The position numbers and the translations under genes were made by a program. DNA of 64,000 nt from Gerris lacustris (Eukaryota > Arthropoda > Insecta > Hemiptera > Gerridae), in contig OX578283.1 in NCBI GenBank assembly GCA_951217055.1, positions 26,659,427-26,723,426 on the forward strand, in the 5' to 3' direction. This document shows positions 27,230 to 51,911 of the stretch, one piece after another (positions within the stretch are counted from its first letter, which is position 1; the number at the start of each line of letters is the position of its first letter). The notes below the pieces were generated by a model. It worked only from the letters and a program-made list of their open reading frames with translations. It was not told where the DNA came from and ran no database searches.

Positions 27230-27440
27230 CAATCAAAAGTAAAAAAGTTAAAGAGGAGGATTTACGAACGTTTCGAAAAAAATGTATTTCTTTCCTCAAG
27301 GTATAAAAGAAGAATGATTTACCATTATTGTTTTATACCTTGAAGGAGGAAATAAATGGTAAATAATTTTTTATTTATACCTTCAAGTAGGATTTGTTTA
27401 GCAGTAAGTCCACATCTTTGAATTTTACTTTTGACTGATC
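27230..27440 (-). repeat. Hammerhead-like repeat with inverted arm
   Basis: On the minus strand 27265-27303 reads ACCTTGAGGAAAGAAATACA then TTTTTTTCGAAACGTTCG: a CTTGAGGA box, a GAAA/TTTC stem and GAAAC. The text TATACCTTGAAGGAGGAAATAAATGG and its inverse TTATACCTTCAAGTAGG follow at 27335-27405, so the motif is again tied to an inverted pair. Confidence 0.45.
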
Positions 27441-28580
27441 CTTGCCAGTTTTTTTCTATTTAATTCACAACCAGTATTCTCATAGTTATTATGGGAGTAT
27501 ATATTTTTTTAAAGATCAATTTATACCTAGTTATATACAGTCCACGAATACTTTAATATGAAAAATGTTTTGGACTATCAAATGAGATGCTTTTTAACAT
27601 TTCTTTTCTTAAGTCACAAATAATAAAATAACTAGCATAAAATAAAATAAACTTAAGTAACAATTGACAACATAAACCTCAGAATCTTTTTCACATACAT
27701 GTTAAGTAAAGAAGTCTCAAATCTGTTTTTTTTTGTTTTTTTTTATTAAAAAAAAGTAATATGTACAAAATTATAATTAAAACTTGAAGAATTGAAAGAA
27801 AAAAAAGAAAAATTTGCATAAAACTTATTAATTAAGAGGATTTTTTTTACACATTTATCCATTTTTTTTTAATTATTTGCTTATAAATTTTAATAATACT
27901 CAACAAGTGGTCCATAAATAAATGGAATTATTTAAAATAATAATAATAAACTTACCAATAATAATAAAAATAAAAATAATAAAATTAACCAGATCTAAAT
28001 AATATTTTTCCCTAAAAAAAGGTTTTATTATTATTATTATTTATTTATTTTTCAAACATTTAGTATATATATATATAGTGGTATATATATATTTTTTATT
28101 TTACATATAAATACATAAATCCTCCATTTCTTTTATTCAATTTTTAACAAAAAATATAAATTAATCAAAACAAAGAAGAAAAAAAAACAAAAAACAATAA
28201 TAGGCAAGGAGGAAGTTTAAATAAATGATAATTGTGAGGCATAGCCAGCTACTATGACCTAATTAATTACACAGCCACACAAAATAATTATTATAGGTAT
28301 TAAATATATTTATAAATATATTTATTTTAAAAATTGAAAGGAAACAATTTATGTCAATAGTGTTTGTCTTGTATTAGAATGTACGACATAATAAATAAAA
28401 ATGATATATTCCTGTTTCTTTGTTTTTTATTTATGTTGCGATAATCACAATGGGTTACTATTCGTCAGAGGGATCAGTATTTACACATTAAAAGATAAGG
28501 AATGAGCCCTTTTTTTAACTCTTACCAACACCCAATAGTGAATAGCAGCCTAACAACCACGCCTCCGTAACAATGAAATT

Positions 28581-28713
28581 CAGTAGCGGCAATAAGGGCC
28601 CGCAGACCCCACGGCGCAGGGGGGCCCCAGGAATCTGGGGGCCCTGGAAGGGAAATATAGGGGCCCTCACTAATAGTTTGCAGGGGGCCTCCAAAACCTT
28701 ACCACAGCTACTG
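28581..28713. mobile_element. hAT MITE, 133 bp, with 8-bp target duplication
   Basis: ATGAAATT at 28573-28580 is repeated exactly at 28714-28721. Ends CAGTAGCGG and CAGCTACTG are inverted with one mismatch. Interior is GC-rich with several GGGGGCCCC motifs in an otherwise AT-only stretch. Confidence 0.88.
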
Positions 28714-30194
28714 ATGAAATTCACAAAATTGTGTTAGGATGAAAGAAAACAGTACCACTTTTATTGCAAAAATAATACCCTGAATTCCTTGAACAATTTC
28801 CTCTCCCCTTTACCTTTTAACAAGTAATTATCTGTGAAACTATCTCAACATATTATTTATCATTTCAATAATATTAATAAGAACATATATCACCCCACCA
28901 TGAATCCCATATGCTAGAGTCAGAAATAAAAGCATCGGTGGAGGCCATTTTGAAGAGTTTTGATAATTCCATGCATGCTAGAGTTCGTATTGCTTGAGTT
29001 AGTTTTAATGGGTTCAAGGTGGATTGCCTCAACCTTCAAACTAATTGATTTATTGATGATCAAGAAATATTAAGTTCTTCATAGTTTGAATAGAAAGTTG
29101 TCACATAAAAATTAGATTTTTTTATCACAGTTATGACCTGGATTTTAGTTCAAAACATAAAATCCAAATATGCAATATCGATATTTTATTTATTTTATTC
29201 ATACCTATCCTCGTGAATATAACACTATTGTTCCATTTGTACATTTCTTTTAACCAATTTAAATTACAGTAAAGTAAGTTAAACAATGGAATTAAACAGA
29301 TATAATAATTCATTTTATAATACACATTTGCAAGAGGTGCAAACAACAATAAATTAAAACAAATATGAAGATTACAAAAAAGAACAATTTGTTTTTTATT
29401 CAATGATCCACCTTGACTTTAGAAGAAAACACTGTACACTTTAAGAAATTATTTATTTAAATATGTAACTAACAATATATCAAATCAGGATTACTTTAAT
29501 ATCCCTTTATAACTTTTTATTTCTCTTTAAAAATTTAATTTACTTTTAAAAAACTTTTACTAAATAAAATCAAAAATCAATAAAAAGTTTTGGGATTTTC
29601 ATTAAGTTAAAACAAATAATATATATTTAAGATATGTTACAAGGGTAAATATTCCGTAATTTTACAAATTTAACACTTTAGTATTAAATTTTCACTTAAA
29701 AGATATTTATATATATTTCTTTGTCCTTTAATTGAAGTCATATTTTAAAAATTTATTTTTGATTATTTATTTAAGACATTCAAATCTTGCACAGTTATAA
29801 ATGTTAACAAAATAGTTAAAGTAAGAAATTTATATTTTAAAACTTAATGCTTATAGACAATAATTTGTGTACCCTGGAAATGAGGGGGTCCAGTGTTCCC
29901 TTCAGCATTTCATAATAATTATCCAAAAGAAATTAAAAAATTAAACAGTTTAAAAAAGGTTTTTTTTCCAAATAAAATATTATACATTCAAATTTTTTTT
30001 AGTTGTATTTAAGTTTTATAATATACTTTTGTCATGTTTAAATTTTATAATTGTTTTTACAATTTTTTTTGCTTCACAAGAAATAGTTTCTGATTTTTTT
30101 TTTTTTTTTTTTATGGTGAGTTTATTTTCACCAGATTTAGTTTTATATATCACCTGTTGTCACCATAAATAGACAAGTTTTCAGTAAGTTAAGC

Positions 30195-42583
<12,389 letters not shown>

Positions 42584-43250
42584 CTGTAACAAAACAAAAG
42601 TAGCTTGTATTAAACATCTTGAATTTATGTACATATTTGCGTTTATAAGTGCGTTTTATGTATGTTATAGCTTCCTCACATCCTATCATGTACTTTGATA
42701 ATGTTTTGCTTATACAACCTATTAGGTATTATCAAATTTTATTTTTTTCCCCTGTTTTTAAATCAGTTACGATTTTCTTTTTAAGGAGTAAAATGATTAA
42801 TTAAGCAATATAAGTGTGTGCTAAAGGTTGAAATTGATATGGACCTATCTGTTGGCTACTTTCAACAGTCAAATCGGATTGTACTTATAGATATAGGCGT
42901 TAATAATTTGCTATGATAGAAACAACCATAATACAATGAAAAATATATGTATTTTAATATATATAATAAATAATAACGAATCTGTAGGCCATTTTCTCTT
43001 CAAATGTCTAGGAGAGTATCCAGCAACAGAAGAGGATTAGAGGATGAGCTGTTAAGATGATAGCTTCTAAATTGGGATGTGGCTAATTTTCATAGAAAAT
43101 TTACTGATGATCAGTCAGCCATAGAATATAACACAGATTTTATTTTATTTGAGACCCATAAGTTTATTCGGTATTACGACACAAGTGACATTTTCTATTA
43201 TTTAAAATTAACTATTTTATTTAAATTTGGTTTCTTGAATAAAATTTATA
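42584..43250 (-). other. Start of the long groucho intron
   Basis: AT-rich; a family B end (CTTCCTCACATCCTATCATG at 42669) and fragments of its body (GTTGAAATTGATATGGACC) occur. No exon of groucho recognised. Confidence 0.4.
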
Positions 43251-43254
43251 ACTA

Positions 43255-43445
43255 AAAAAAAAAAAAAAAAAAAAAAAAACTAAAGGCAGAGCCCTCGCTC
43301 TAGCATCCATTGCTATTGAGGGCTCTCACTTCAAATCTTAAAAAACCAGGAATATTTATTTAAAATTTGTCATTTATATTTTGTATATTAATGTGCTTAA
43401 AGAACGAAGTGGAAATAAAGATATATTGTATTGTATTGTATTGTA
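43255..43445 (+). repeat. Probable 3' end of a non-LTR retrotransposon
   Basis: After a 25-A run, GAGCCCTC and GAGGGCTC form an 8-bp stem at 43289-43325, then AGTGGAAATAAAGATATATT is followed by TGTAT repeats (43420-43443). A polyadenylation-like AATAAA with a TGTAT microsatellite tail is typical of insect non-LTR element 3' ends. No coding part is present. Confidence 0.5.
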
Positions 43446-44043
43446 ACTGGTAGTCACAACTTCTTCTTATTTCCATGTTAGTTAGAGTTAGAGACCTAGG
43501 TTGACCAAAAATTATTAAGATACAAAAACTATTTAGATCTAGGGGAAAAATATATTTTCAAGAAAATAGAAAATGCAAAAAAGAAAAATTAGAATGCGAA
43601 AAGGGACAGAAGAATGAAATATAAAGAGAGAGTAGAAAGAAGGAGAGATAAAAATAAATGCAAGTTGTAAAGAGTAAAAGGGTGACAGAGATAGGTAGAA
43701 AGAGAGAGAAAATATGTGGTCTTGTTTAGAAGTGAGTTGGAGATGTATATTATTGTCAGTGTTGACTGTTAAGTCGGAATCAATAACTTAGAATGCTTCT
43801 AAAACCCTTTGACCTAAAGAAATGGGAGGTATGCTTGCTTTTTATTTCTCTTTCGTTCTCTCGCATCTGCAGTATGCTAACTAAATCTATAGTAATAAAA
43901 GATTCAGGAAATAGAGATTTTAAAAATTACCGTTTACAACGAAATAAGCAAATCTGTATTGTTATTGTTATTACTATTAATATAAATCCAGAATCTCTAC
44001 AGGCATAGACACAATAATTACAAGATATAATGAACTTTTTATA
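43446..44043. other. Purine-rich intronic or intergenic DNA
   Basis: 43560-43740 is strongly purine-rich on plus (GAGAGAGTAGAAAGAAGGAG). No gene seen. Confidence 0.4.
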
Positions 44044-44359
44044 TACTAATTTTTTAAATTTCCTGTTGACTAAATAAAAAATCATGAATTTGAAACCCGT
44101 CAAAATGAAGATCGTAAATATGGGTCATGTCAAAACGAATAAAGAAAACTTGTGGATTTTGCTGGAAAAAAATTAGCTGAAAACGAATTAAATTCTGCTG
44201 AAAGATGGCTAAAAGTATTAAAATAATGCATTGTCATTGTGTTCTGAGCAATTCTAAAAGTTTCAAATGTCTAGGTACTCAGGATGTTAGTTAAAAGTTG
44301 ATAGCAAGATTTGTACTGGACAAACAAATAAATAAGAAAGCAAGCTAATAAAAACGTAG
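44044..44359 (-). mobile_element. MITE family E, reversed copy
   Basis: Reverse complement of the 40864 copy, ending AATAAAAACGTAG at 44359. A second terminus, CACTACGTTTTTAAATTT, lies 20 bp further right, so the right end is doubled. Confidence 0.65.
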
Positions 44360-44411
44360 TAATAAAAATTTTTTATACACTACGTTTTTAAATTTTTTGT
44401 CATAAATCATA

Positions 44412-45768
44412 GTGTCGCGGGACACCCGGTAGGAACGAAGTTCCTTACATTTTTTTATTAAATATAAAATCACACTGCTAAGTACGTATACGTTGCTAAA
44501 TACTCGTTCCAATAAATATTTTTGACTCAATTAGAAAATTATTATTAGCAACATTATTACATAAAACTTATTACAAAAATCCCTTGATCCGCTTATGAGC
44601 AATATTATTTTATTACATCAATTTATACTTATATATTTACAGTTTTACAGGTTAATAATTTAACATAGTCGACACTGTCAATTTCTGACGATTCTCTTGG
44701 TGCACTTTCCATTTTAAATAATATCCGAATACTTTTCTCAATGATAGAAACAATAATTGAAAAAAGCTTTGTTTTGTGGATAAATTGCGAGTTTGACAGG
44801 AAGATGGAGTAAGATAGAGAGAGTATAGTGAGAGAGAGATGGAAAGATAGAAGAGTTGGGATTGCGCACGAAAGGATACCAAACGAATTATAGTAGAGGG
44901 GGAATCACTCTACATTCTTAATATTCCACCTATATTAACTACAAACCTCATACTTCCGCCATCAACTTTTAAAAATTGTAAAATATATCACGTCACTGTA
45001 AAATAACTGCTGCTTGTATCAAGTTGAAATTTTGCATGCCTGTTTCAATTGAACTTTAAACGATGTATATGAAGTTTTATTAAATTCGTTACGTTAGAAC
45101 GTAAGATATCGGTAAAAACATTGTTTTCTTTATTTAAAACGTTTAGGTCCGCTTTAATAAATTTAGCGATCTTTATCACTTCATAGCAGAGTCGGTGTTC
45201 GTTTTACTAAAAAAAATTATTTATAAAAGCTGTTTGTCTCATTAAATAGATAAAGCTAAGTTTTTTCCCGTCCTAAAATTCCAATTTTAAATTTGAAGCT
45301 TACGTTTACGCGAGCGTTGCGCGTGAACGCTTGGGCGGATAACGTTGCCCAACGAACCTGTCCTGGGCATTGGTAAAATGAACATGTGTACCAAATTACA
45401 ACTAAGTCGGTCAATCGTCATCCGTAGATTTCGTGACGCTTTTAGCGTGACGGTGATTTTGGTCGTTTTTTCGGATTCACTTCCGGGCTCCAGAATGTGC
45501 CATAAGGAACTTCGTTCCAAAAAATTTATTTAAAGAAGTTGCTTATCTCATTGAATAGATGAAGTTACAATTTTTAACGTTGTTCAACGAACAGGTCCTG
45601 GGCATTAGTAAAATGAACATGTGTACCAAATTTCAACTAAATCTGTCATATTTTACTCAAGTTATCGTCATTGGTGGATTTCGTGACTGTCGGTTTTGTG
45701 ACGGTAGGTTTTTTCGGATTCACTCCCGGGCTCCAGACGCTATAACGTGCCATAAGGAACTTTGTTCC
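44412..45768 (+). mobile_element. Family C element with duplicated 3' end
   Basis: Starts GTGTCGCGGGACACCCGG and TAGGAACGAAGTTCC as at 9645. Two 3' ends, CATAAGGAACTTCGTTCC (45518) and CATAAGGAACTTTGTTCC (45768), each preceded by CCGGGCTCCAGA and followed by A runs, show a tandem duplication of about 250 bp of the 3' part. Confidence 0.65.
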
Positions 45769-47424
45769 AAAAAAAAAAAAAATAAGCGAGGACATAATAT
45801 ATGCATTTATATTAAAGTGATAAGAAAGTGACATCCGCTTAGGAAGGATGATAACATGACATGCTAGGAAGCGGATCGACAAAATGACAAGCATAAACTT
45901 TTTCAGAAAATCGTTTTTAAGTATGCCGTTCATTATTGCCATTAATACTAGTAACCTTGAATCTCCATTTAATAATTACAATTGCTACCATCTTTTTAGA
46001 GCAGGAACATCGTGAAACCCCCTCCCCCCCCCCCCCCCCCCCCCGTAAAAAAATAATTTCAATGCCACTGACGATACCTACTGCAATCTCAGGTTTCACC
46101 CAAAGAAAGGAGGAAGGAAAGTGGGGCGAGAAAACCAAAAACAAAAAAACAGTTAGCTGAAGATGATGGAAAAAGAGATGATTGTAAAAGATTTGATGGT
46201 TAAAATAGAGGAGATGGAATCCCAGAGAATCTGGAAAATGGGAGGGGAAGAACACAGACTGACACAAGAGACTAGGGGGCAGGTGATGGAGGGGCTCCCC
46301 TCGGAATTAGGCAACTCGGATGAAAGATCCAGTAATTGGAAACGAGGAAATTTAGTCCCCCGACCTACCTCCCCACCCACTCTGGAGAGGGGTATCAAAG
46401 CCCCCCGAATAGAGACGGGGGAAGTGGAGGGGGCAGGATGAATAAGGATTGAGATATTTTGGAACTGTGATGAGATCCACTCAACTCGGTGGGATGGGGC
46501 GCGTCCTTTCATAATGAGATCCGTTACCTTCTTCCCTGTTTTACCCGAGTTAATGAAAAAACAAAAACAATATTGTTTCAATTTATTTATATTTTAGAAA
46601 TAAATAAATAAAAGGAGCTAGAAATATAAAAGTAGCTTTGGAACATTCATTTCTTTTAAGGCTTTAAGATTCCCAGAATCGCTACCTAAATACACTTAAA
46701 ATTACATCACTAGAACACAATAAAAAGCCCAAAATTTTTTAAAGCATACCGCTGATACCACTCACAGTATACACTAATTAAATATTTGTTCCGCTATTCA
46801 AAAATATGTATTAATTACATTATTAAACAAGAAGCATTACAAAAATTTCTATAATTCCACTCATTATTGTTACAAAACTGTAAAAAAATCTTCGGTCTTT
46901 TTCACTGTATCTATTCACACATGGTCTTCTTAACCCTCGCATTTCGCATTTATGTGTGAGTGCGAGCTCGCGTTTATATGCATACAACATGATTGTGTAT
47001 AAAATAAATTGGAAACCAGCAAAAAGGGACTGAGAGTATATACAAAAAAATATGGTATAGATAAATAAAATGGAAAAAAAAGCGAAGAGGGTTGCGTGTG
47101 ATGTTAACAAAAAAATTACAAATGAAAACAAAAGGGAAAAGAGGTGAGGAAAAGAATTGTATTTGCTCTTTCAATCGAAACAGAGTCACAGACGCAAACC
47201 CTTCTAAACAGAATAGTATGTGTCCACATAGTAAACATATAAGTGTGTGTGTTAGTGTGATGAGTTGGGAGAGGAGAATAGAGATGGTTGAAAGACACGG
47301 AAGGGGAGAGAGTAACAGGGATGCATCAAATAGCTAAACCGTAAAATATGACTCAATCTTTCGCATCACACCTCTAACTAAAATATTATTCAAACAGGCA
47401 GAGTCAGAGAAGGTACAGGCCACA
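45769..47424. other. Repeat-poor region with C-run and purine-rich tract
   Basis: A 24-C run at 46021-46044. 46090-46450 is purine-rich on plus and holds a 92-codon open frame (46163-46441: KDLMVKIEEMESQRIWKMGG, hydrophilic) overlapped by a longer minus-strand frame; no family was recognised and no splice context supports it. The rest is AT-rich. Confidence 0.35.
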
Positions 47425-47760
47425 GGCTCAAGTACACGGGGCGAGTTTACAAGCTACAAGACGTCGAGTAAGAAGCCGGCGATTCGGCGAGTGCGCTAGT
47501 TGTCGAGCATCACAAAACTTTCCACTCGCTCAATAGCCAAGTAGCTGACGTGTAGAAACTATGCGGTGCTGTGACATTTTCCTGTTTGTGTTGTGAAAAG
47601 CTGGCGAGTGGCTTGTAAAGTCGCCGGCAGATCAACTTTTTCCAGAGCTTTTTTAGTAGCAGCTAATGGAGTGAGTGCATCGAGTACACTAGGCTATTTT
47701 CCGAGGTGCTTGTAAAAAAGCCGGCTAGTAGCTTGTAAACTCGCCCCGTGTACTTTAGGC
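47425..47760. mobile_element. MITE, 336 bp, with 26-bp perfect inverted core
   Basis: GTACACGGGGCGAGTTTACA-AGCTAC at the left and its exact inverse GTAGCTTGTAAACTCGCCCC-GTGTAC at the right, with outer GGCTCAA and TTTAGGC partly matched. Interior repeats of GCTGGCGAGT and GCCGGC. GC-rich relative to surroundings. No transposase; target duplication not clear. A PIF/Harbinger-like origin is a guess. Confidence 0.8.
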
Positions 47761-48190
47761 TTACCTGCCTACGGACCTCGTAGGAGCCCGCGAAAGAAAG
47801 GCTCTTCTGTATTTATTAATTTTATTTTGATTGTACTTAAATGTATTGTGGTTAATAGTTAAATCAGTCAAACTTTCACTTGGCACACATGTATAAATTC
47901 CATACGCCTATGTTTGTTAAAGTAATATTTTTAAGAGCAAATAGCTTTTCTTTTAAAATACTATTTATAATTTACATACATATTCAATGCGATTCCTCGG
48001 ACCTACATTGATTTCTCTTAAATAAAATATCAGTTCCTTTTAGGAATAAATGCATATTACTATTACTATAGAGTTACTAAAATGTTATTGTTTTCTTAAC
48101 TTGTTCACAATGTCAGTGGTTGTATGAAATGTATTAAGTACTTTAATTATATAGTTAAACCTATTAATTAAGTATTTATTTTTGTTTCAG

Positions 48191-48221
48191 GTAATGCTTT
48201 ATGTTTCAAGCTTTGGCGAAG
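48191..48221 (+). CDS. Candidate 31-nt microexon, plus strand
   Basis: Pyrimidine tract and TTTGTTTCAG directly before, GTATGTTTCAG directly after. Phase 1 in and 2 out, with no stop: joined to the ATG exon at 375-402 it continues KQ-GNALCFKLWR. The intron would be 47.8 kb and contain MCM9. Supported only by splice signals and phase; could be chance. Confidence 0.2.
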
Positions 48222-48260
48222 GTATGTTTCAGTTGCCCATTCTTTGAAATAGTATAATTA

Positions 48261-48495
48261 GGTCGGCCGTACATTGAGACGCAGGCGACATAGGCAGGCA
48301 GAACTTTTTTTTAACCGCACAAATATACGAGAGGGTGCGAATTGAGACGCCAGATCCACTGCGTCGGGTAGGCCATGTGTCACAAAGTACTACCCTGCCC
48401 AAATTTGCATCTAACTTCGTGCGGTTTTGTATACTTCAGCCACTGAAAAAACTGTGGTGTTCTGCGCAGCGCCCCAATGTGCGCCCGGGTTTAGA
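48261..48495. mobile_element. MITE with imperfect GC-rich inverted ends
   Basis: CGGCCGTACATTGAGACGC at the left and GCGCCCCAATGTGCGCCCG at the right are inverted with about 4 mismatches in 19. Interior also has the pair AACCGCACAAATATACGAGA / CGTGCGGTTTTGTATAC. GC-rich island in AT-rich DNA. Confidence 0.6.
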
Positions 48496-48878
48496 GTCTT
48501 TACTTTATTACGCCTCATATACTTTGTACATACTTATGTAAAGAGAAATTATTGAAATGCAAAAAATCGATTTTGAAATTTTTATAGATATACACGTTTT
48601 AGTAAAAAATATTTGTGAGACTCTCACGCATTAGAAGTGAAACTTAAGTTCTAAAAACAGAATAAACATATGAAATATGTGTATGAAATAGCACAATAAA
48701 CCTTATTTAAGTAATGCATATTATATAAATCATTTATTAAATAAGCAACATATATATTTATAAACAAAACTTTACAATGCCGCTACAGTCAGATAACTTC
48801 TCAAAGAAACATAATTTCAATTAATAAAATATTTTCATAAAATTTTAGCGAAAAATGAAGAAAAAACATGAAAACAAC

Positions 48879-48879
<1 letters not shown>

Positions 48880-48958
<79 letters not shown>
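48880..48958. repeat. (TA)n microsatellite, about 39 units
   Basis: Uninterrupted alternating TA for 78-79 bases. Likely polymorphic and likely a cruciform-prone site. Confidence 0.98.
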
Positions 48959-48961
<3 letters not shown>

Positions 48962-49017
48962 TGTTAAAATGTATATAATAATACCCTTATATACCAATTC
49001 TGTGAACTGAATAAATC

Positions 49018-49140
49018 AACTACTCCCGTAGTGTAGTGGTTAGCGCGTGTGATTCTTAACCCAGGGGACGGGGGTTCAAGACTCGCCCAGAGGGAAGATT
49101 TGTTAACTGTCGGCCTAAGTCGGCAGTCGATTATAATATC
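49018..49140 (+). mobile_element. tRNA-derived SINE or tRNA pseudogene
   Basis: CCGTAGTGTAGTGGTTAGCG is an A box close to that of tRNA-Val; GGGTTCAAGACTCGCC is a B box. The anticodon loop would be TTCTTAA, but the anticodon stem and acceptor stem do not pair, so it is not a functional tRNA. The tail GTCGGCCTAAGTCGGC lacks the family A body. Confidence 0.6.
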
Positions 49141-51340
49141 TATCACAGGCGAGTATTAAAACAATATCTTGCAATTTCGTTAATTTCACTTCAAAAATAT
49201 TTCACTTGGACGAGTCTTGAAACGCTAACTCGATGTCGTTTCATCCAAGCAAATGTACTGTACCCCGGCTAAAGAAGTTTCACTTAAAAAAAAAATTGGT
49301 TTTAAGTAATGACTGACGCGAGGAGCTGAAAATTCAAAATTTGGGGATGCTAGACCCCACGAAAACTTACCTGAAAAATAGAAAAATAGCCGGACTAATA
49401 AGATTAAATAAGACTTTAACCATATAAGTCGCTACCCCCCCCCCCCCCCCCTCCCAAAAAAACTAGTTTTCGAGGTATTGAATGAAAATAAATTTGACCA
49501 TACTTATAAATCGAGCCCTGACCATGTCATGCATTTTTTTTTTTATAAAACTTGTGATAGTAAACCATTTAATTCATATATTTTAGTACTTAAATTAAGT
49601 TTTACTATTGCGTATATGAGAAATTTATATTGGTTAATTCTTTTTCACTTAATTCATAAGTCGAATAATTGCAGGGGTAAATACAAAAATACTTAAAACT
49701 TAACTAAAACTAAACTTTTTTAAACTTTGTAAACTTTTTTCCTTTTCAGAAAAATTAAATTAATGTGTAGTGTGTAGGTGATATAGTTATAGTTCATTAG
49801 TTCGGCATGTAAAGAGGGCACAAGGGCTTAATTACAGCACAACGAAGAAGTCTTTAACCCTTCAATTATTTTATTTAAACCTATACTACAGACTATAAAA
49901 AACAATAAGTTAGGATAGGCAACAAAAATTAAAATATATATACACTATACACTAAAACATATGTATGATGAATGAAAAGAGGACTCAAAGGTTATAACCG
50001 CATTTCTTAATGAACAGTAGACAAATTAACATTAATTATTGTACAAGGATAATATTAAACAAAACACTTTACTAAAATTATTAATGTACTTTCAAAAAAA
50101 CAAAAAAAATTATAGGTAGACTAAAAATGTGACCTATTTCAGTCCTGGGTCTTCTTAAAACCTCTCGACCATATTATAAATCCACCTATTGATTTATCAA
50201 CAAATATTTCACGACTTCAAGCCTTAAAGACGTTTCCACGAGTAAAATATTCACAAAAATCCTTAAATTTTTTCCGGCATTATGTAAAGACATTTTTAGG
50301 TTTAGAATTTTTTCATCTTACTTTTTCTCGGTTTCATTTCTTTTCTATCTTATTTCTTTTCCTCTTTTTTCTTTGATACAAAAAAAAAAGTTAAGTACAA
50401 GAACGAGATAGGAGAGGGGAGGAGGGGGGGGGGGTTAAAAATGAAAGTATGGAAGGGGAAAAGCATGAACGATATAAACTCTCTTGGTTCAGGGCTCTTT
50501 TCCTCCTCTACCCTATTTTCTTTTTTAGTTTTCTCTTTTTCCCCTCTTACTTTTTTTTTGGTTGTTGTCTCTTTTTTCTGGCCCGAGAGTTTTTGGTGGG
50601 GTCGCTCCCCGCGGAATGAAAAATGTTCCCCTCCTTTTTACTTCCCCCTTGGTTTTGTTTGGAGGGGGTTGGGTGATCCATCTCTTGAACTACCCCTTCC
50701 CCGAACTGAAAAGGGGGGAGTCCTAAACAATCGATATCTGTGCGGCGAGGGGGAGGAGTGGAGGTGAAGATGAAAAGAGGGGAGTTAGAAGTGTGACACC
50801 TGACACCCGAAATTTCAACTCTAACTGAGGGTTGGGGTGGAGAAAAAAATATCTCACACAAACACACATTCGAATACAACTTTCATACGTGTGACCATCG
50901 TATAACTTCACGCATCTTATCAACAAAGCAGACACAAAATTCTCCCTTCGCAATTATTGCGAATTTACTTTGGTAATGGTAATCTTGAATTTAACACAGA
51001 AAAGCAATTTTCTTCTTTAGTGCAATGTATTATTTTAAGCATCTGATTGATCATTCTATTCTAAAGCATCTGAGCACGAACATGACAAAATCCCCTTGTC
51101 CCCTTAACTAATTTTAACTAACCCATTTGAAACAACTATCCGAATTTGACCAATCATTAGCTAAATTTAGATTATTTAATATGTAATTATAATTGGGCCA
51201 TCTACGTCCTAGAAAATTACCTTTTGATTTTTCCAGAGACTTTCATTTTCTTACAATATTCACTACAAATACGATTGTGGTCCCAACTTCTAGCAATAAA
51301 AAGGGAGTGTAAAATAAAATCAAATACCTAAAAGGGGACC
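49141..51340. other. Low-complexity region
   Basis: Contains a 19-C run near 49434-49452, a 10-G run near 50428 and a G-rich plus-strand tract 50580-50780. Open frames of 108-110 codons on both strands here (50441-50767, 50547-50879) mirror each other and are composition artefacts. No gene recognised. Confidence 0.4.
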
Positions 51341-51355
51341 AGCTTATACTTAAAG

Positions 51356-51690
51356 GCCCTACACACGATCCCACACGACCACCCAACTGTCGGGACCAAC
51401 CCCTTTGGTCCCGACAGTTGGAGCGTGTGTAGGCTTGTCGCCGGACTAGAACACTAGAACTGTCGGACTCGACGGCCGGGGGTTGGTCGTACGAGACCAA
51501 GATGAGTAGAATATATAATATATATGAGTAGAATATGGTACGAGACGACCAACCATCCGACCGTCGGGAGCTCCCCACCCCCGGTTCCTGTCAAGTTGGT
51601 TCGTGTGTAGCGCTGTCGGCCGACTCCTCAACCCGACAAGGATTGTCGGGGACTTTGGTCGTGTCGGGTCGCAAGTAGCCATTTATACTC
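51356..51690. mobile_element. GC-rich palindromic insertion, Harbinger-like
   Basis: CCAACTGTCGGGACCAA (51383-51399) and its exact inverse (51405-51421) form a 17-bp perfect stem with a 5-nt loop; CTACACACG and CGTGTGTAG extend it outward (51359 and 51432). A second inverted pair GGTTGGTCGTACGAG / GTACGAGACGACCAACC follows (51482 and 51538), and another CGTGTGTAG at 51602. Several GTCGG words suggest nested copies of one MITE. Confidence 0.65.
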
Positions 51691-51911
51691 ATGCCACTAT
51701 ACTTTGTAAATCTGACAGCTCAGATTGGCCAACCTATGTGAGGGAAAAAATCAAATCACTAAGTTGTTATTGTAAGTTATCCAGTGATATTTTTATTTGA
51801 CTAGTTGGCCCGACCTACTACCCGCTAAAATATCGAGCCCTCATTAGCTCCCCTCCCGTTTCTTTTTTTTCTTTTTTTTCGCGCTGTCAGAATAACAGAG
51901 AATAGCGGCAT

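Larger units (their letters stand above)
26090..30194 (-). other. Probable groucho 3' UTR and downstream flank, AT-rich
   Basis: About 4.1 kb downstream of the groucho stop. Very AT-rich, T- and A-runs throughout, few recognisable repeats compared with flanking DNA (only a 133-bp hAT MITE and the 27230-27440 repeat). Many minus-strand AATAAA signals, so the end of the transcript cannot be placed. Words of Pumilio type (minus TGTAAATA, for example near 28470) occur. The low repeat content suggests part of it is retained as UTR; this is inference. Confidence 0.35.

Noticed and set aside
46163..46441. 92-codon hydrophilic frame, possibly a gag-like or coiled-coil fragment
   Set aside because: Purine-rich composition explains it; no family recognised, no splice or transcript context, and a longer antisense frame covers it.
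49018..49092. tRNA gene (valine-like or CTT anticodon)
   Set aside because: Boxes A and B are good, but acceptor and anticodon stems do not pair; treated as SINE head or tRNA pseudogene.
50441..50879. Overlapping 108- and 110-codon frames on both strands
   Set aside because: Mirror-image frames in a T/G-rich low-complexity tract.
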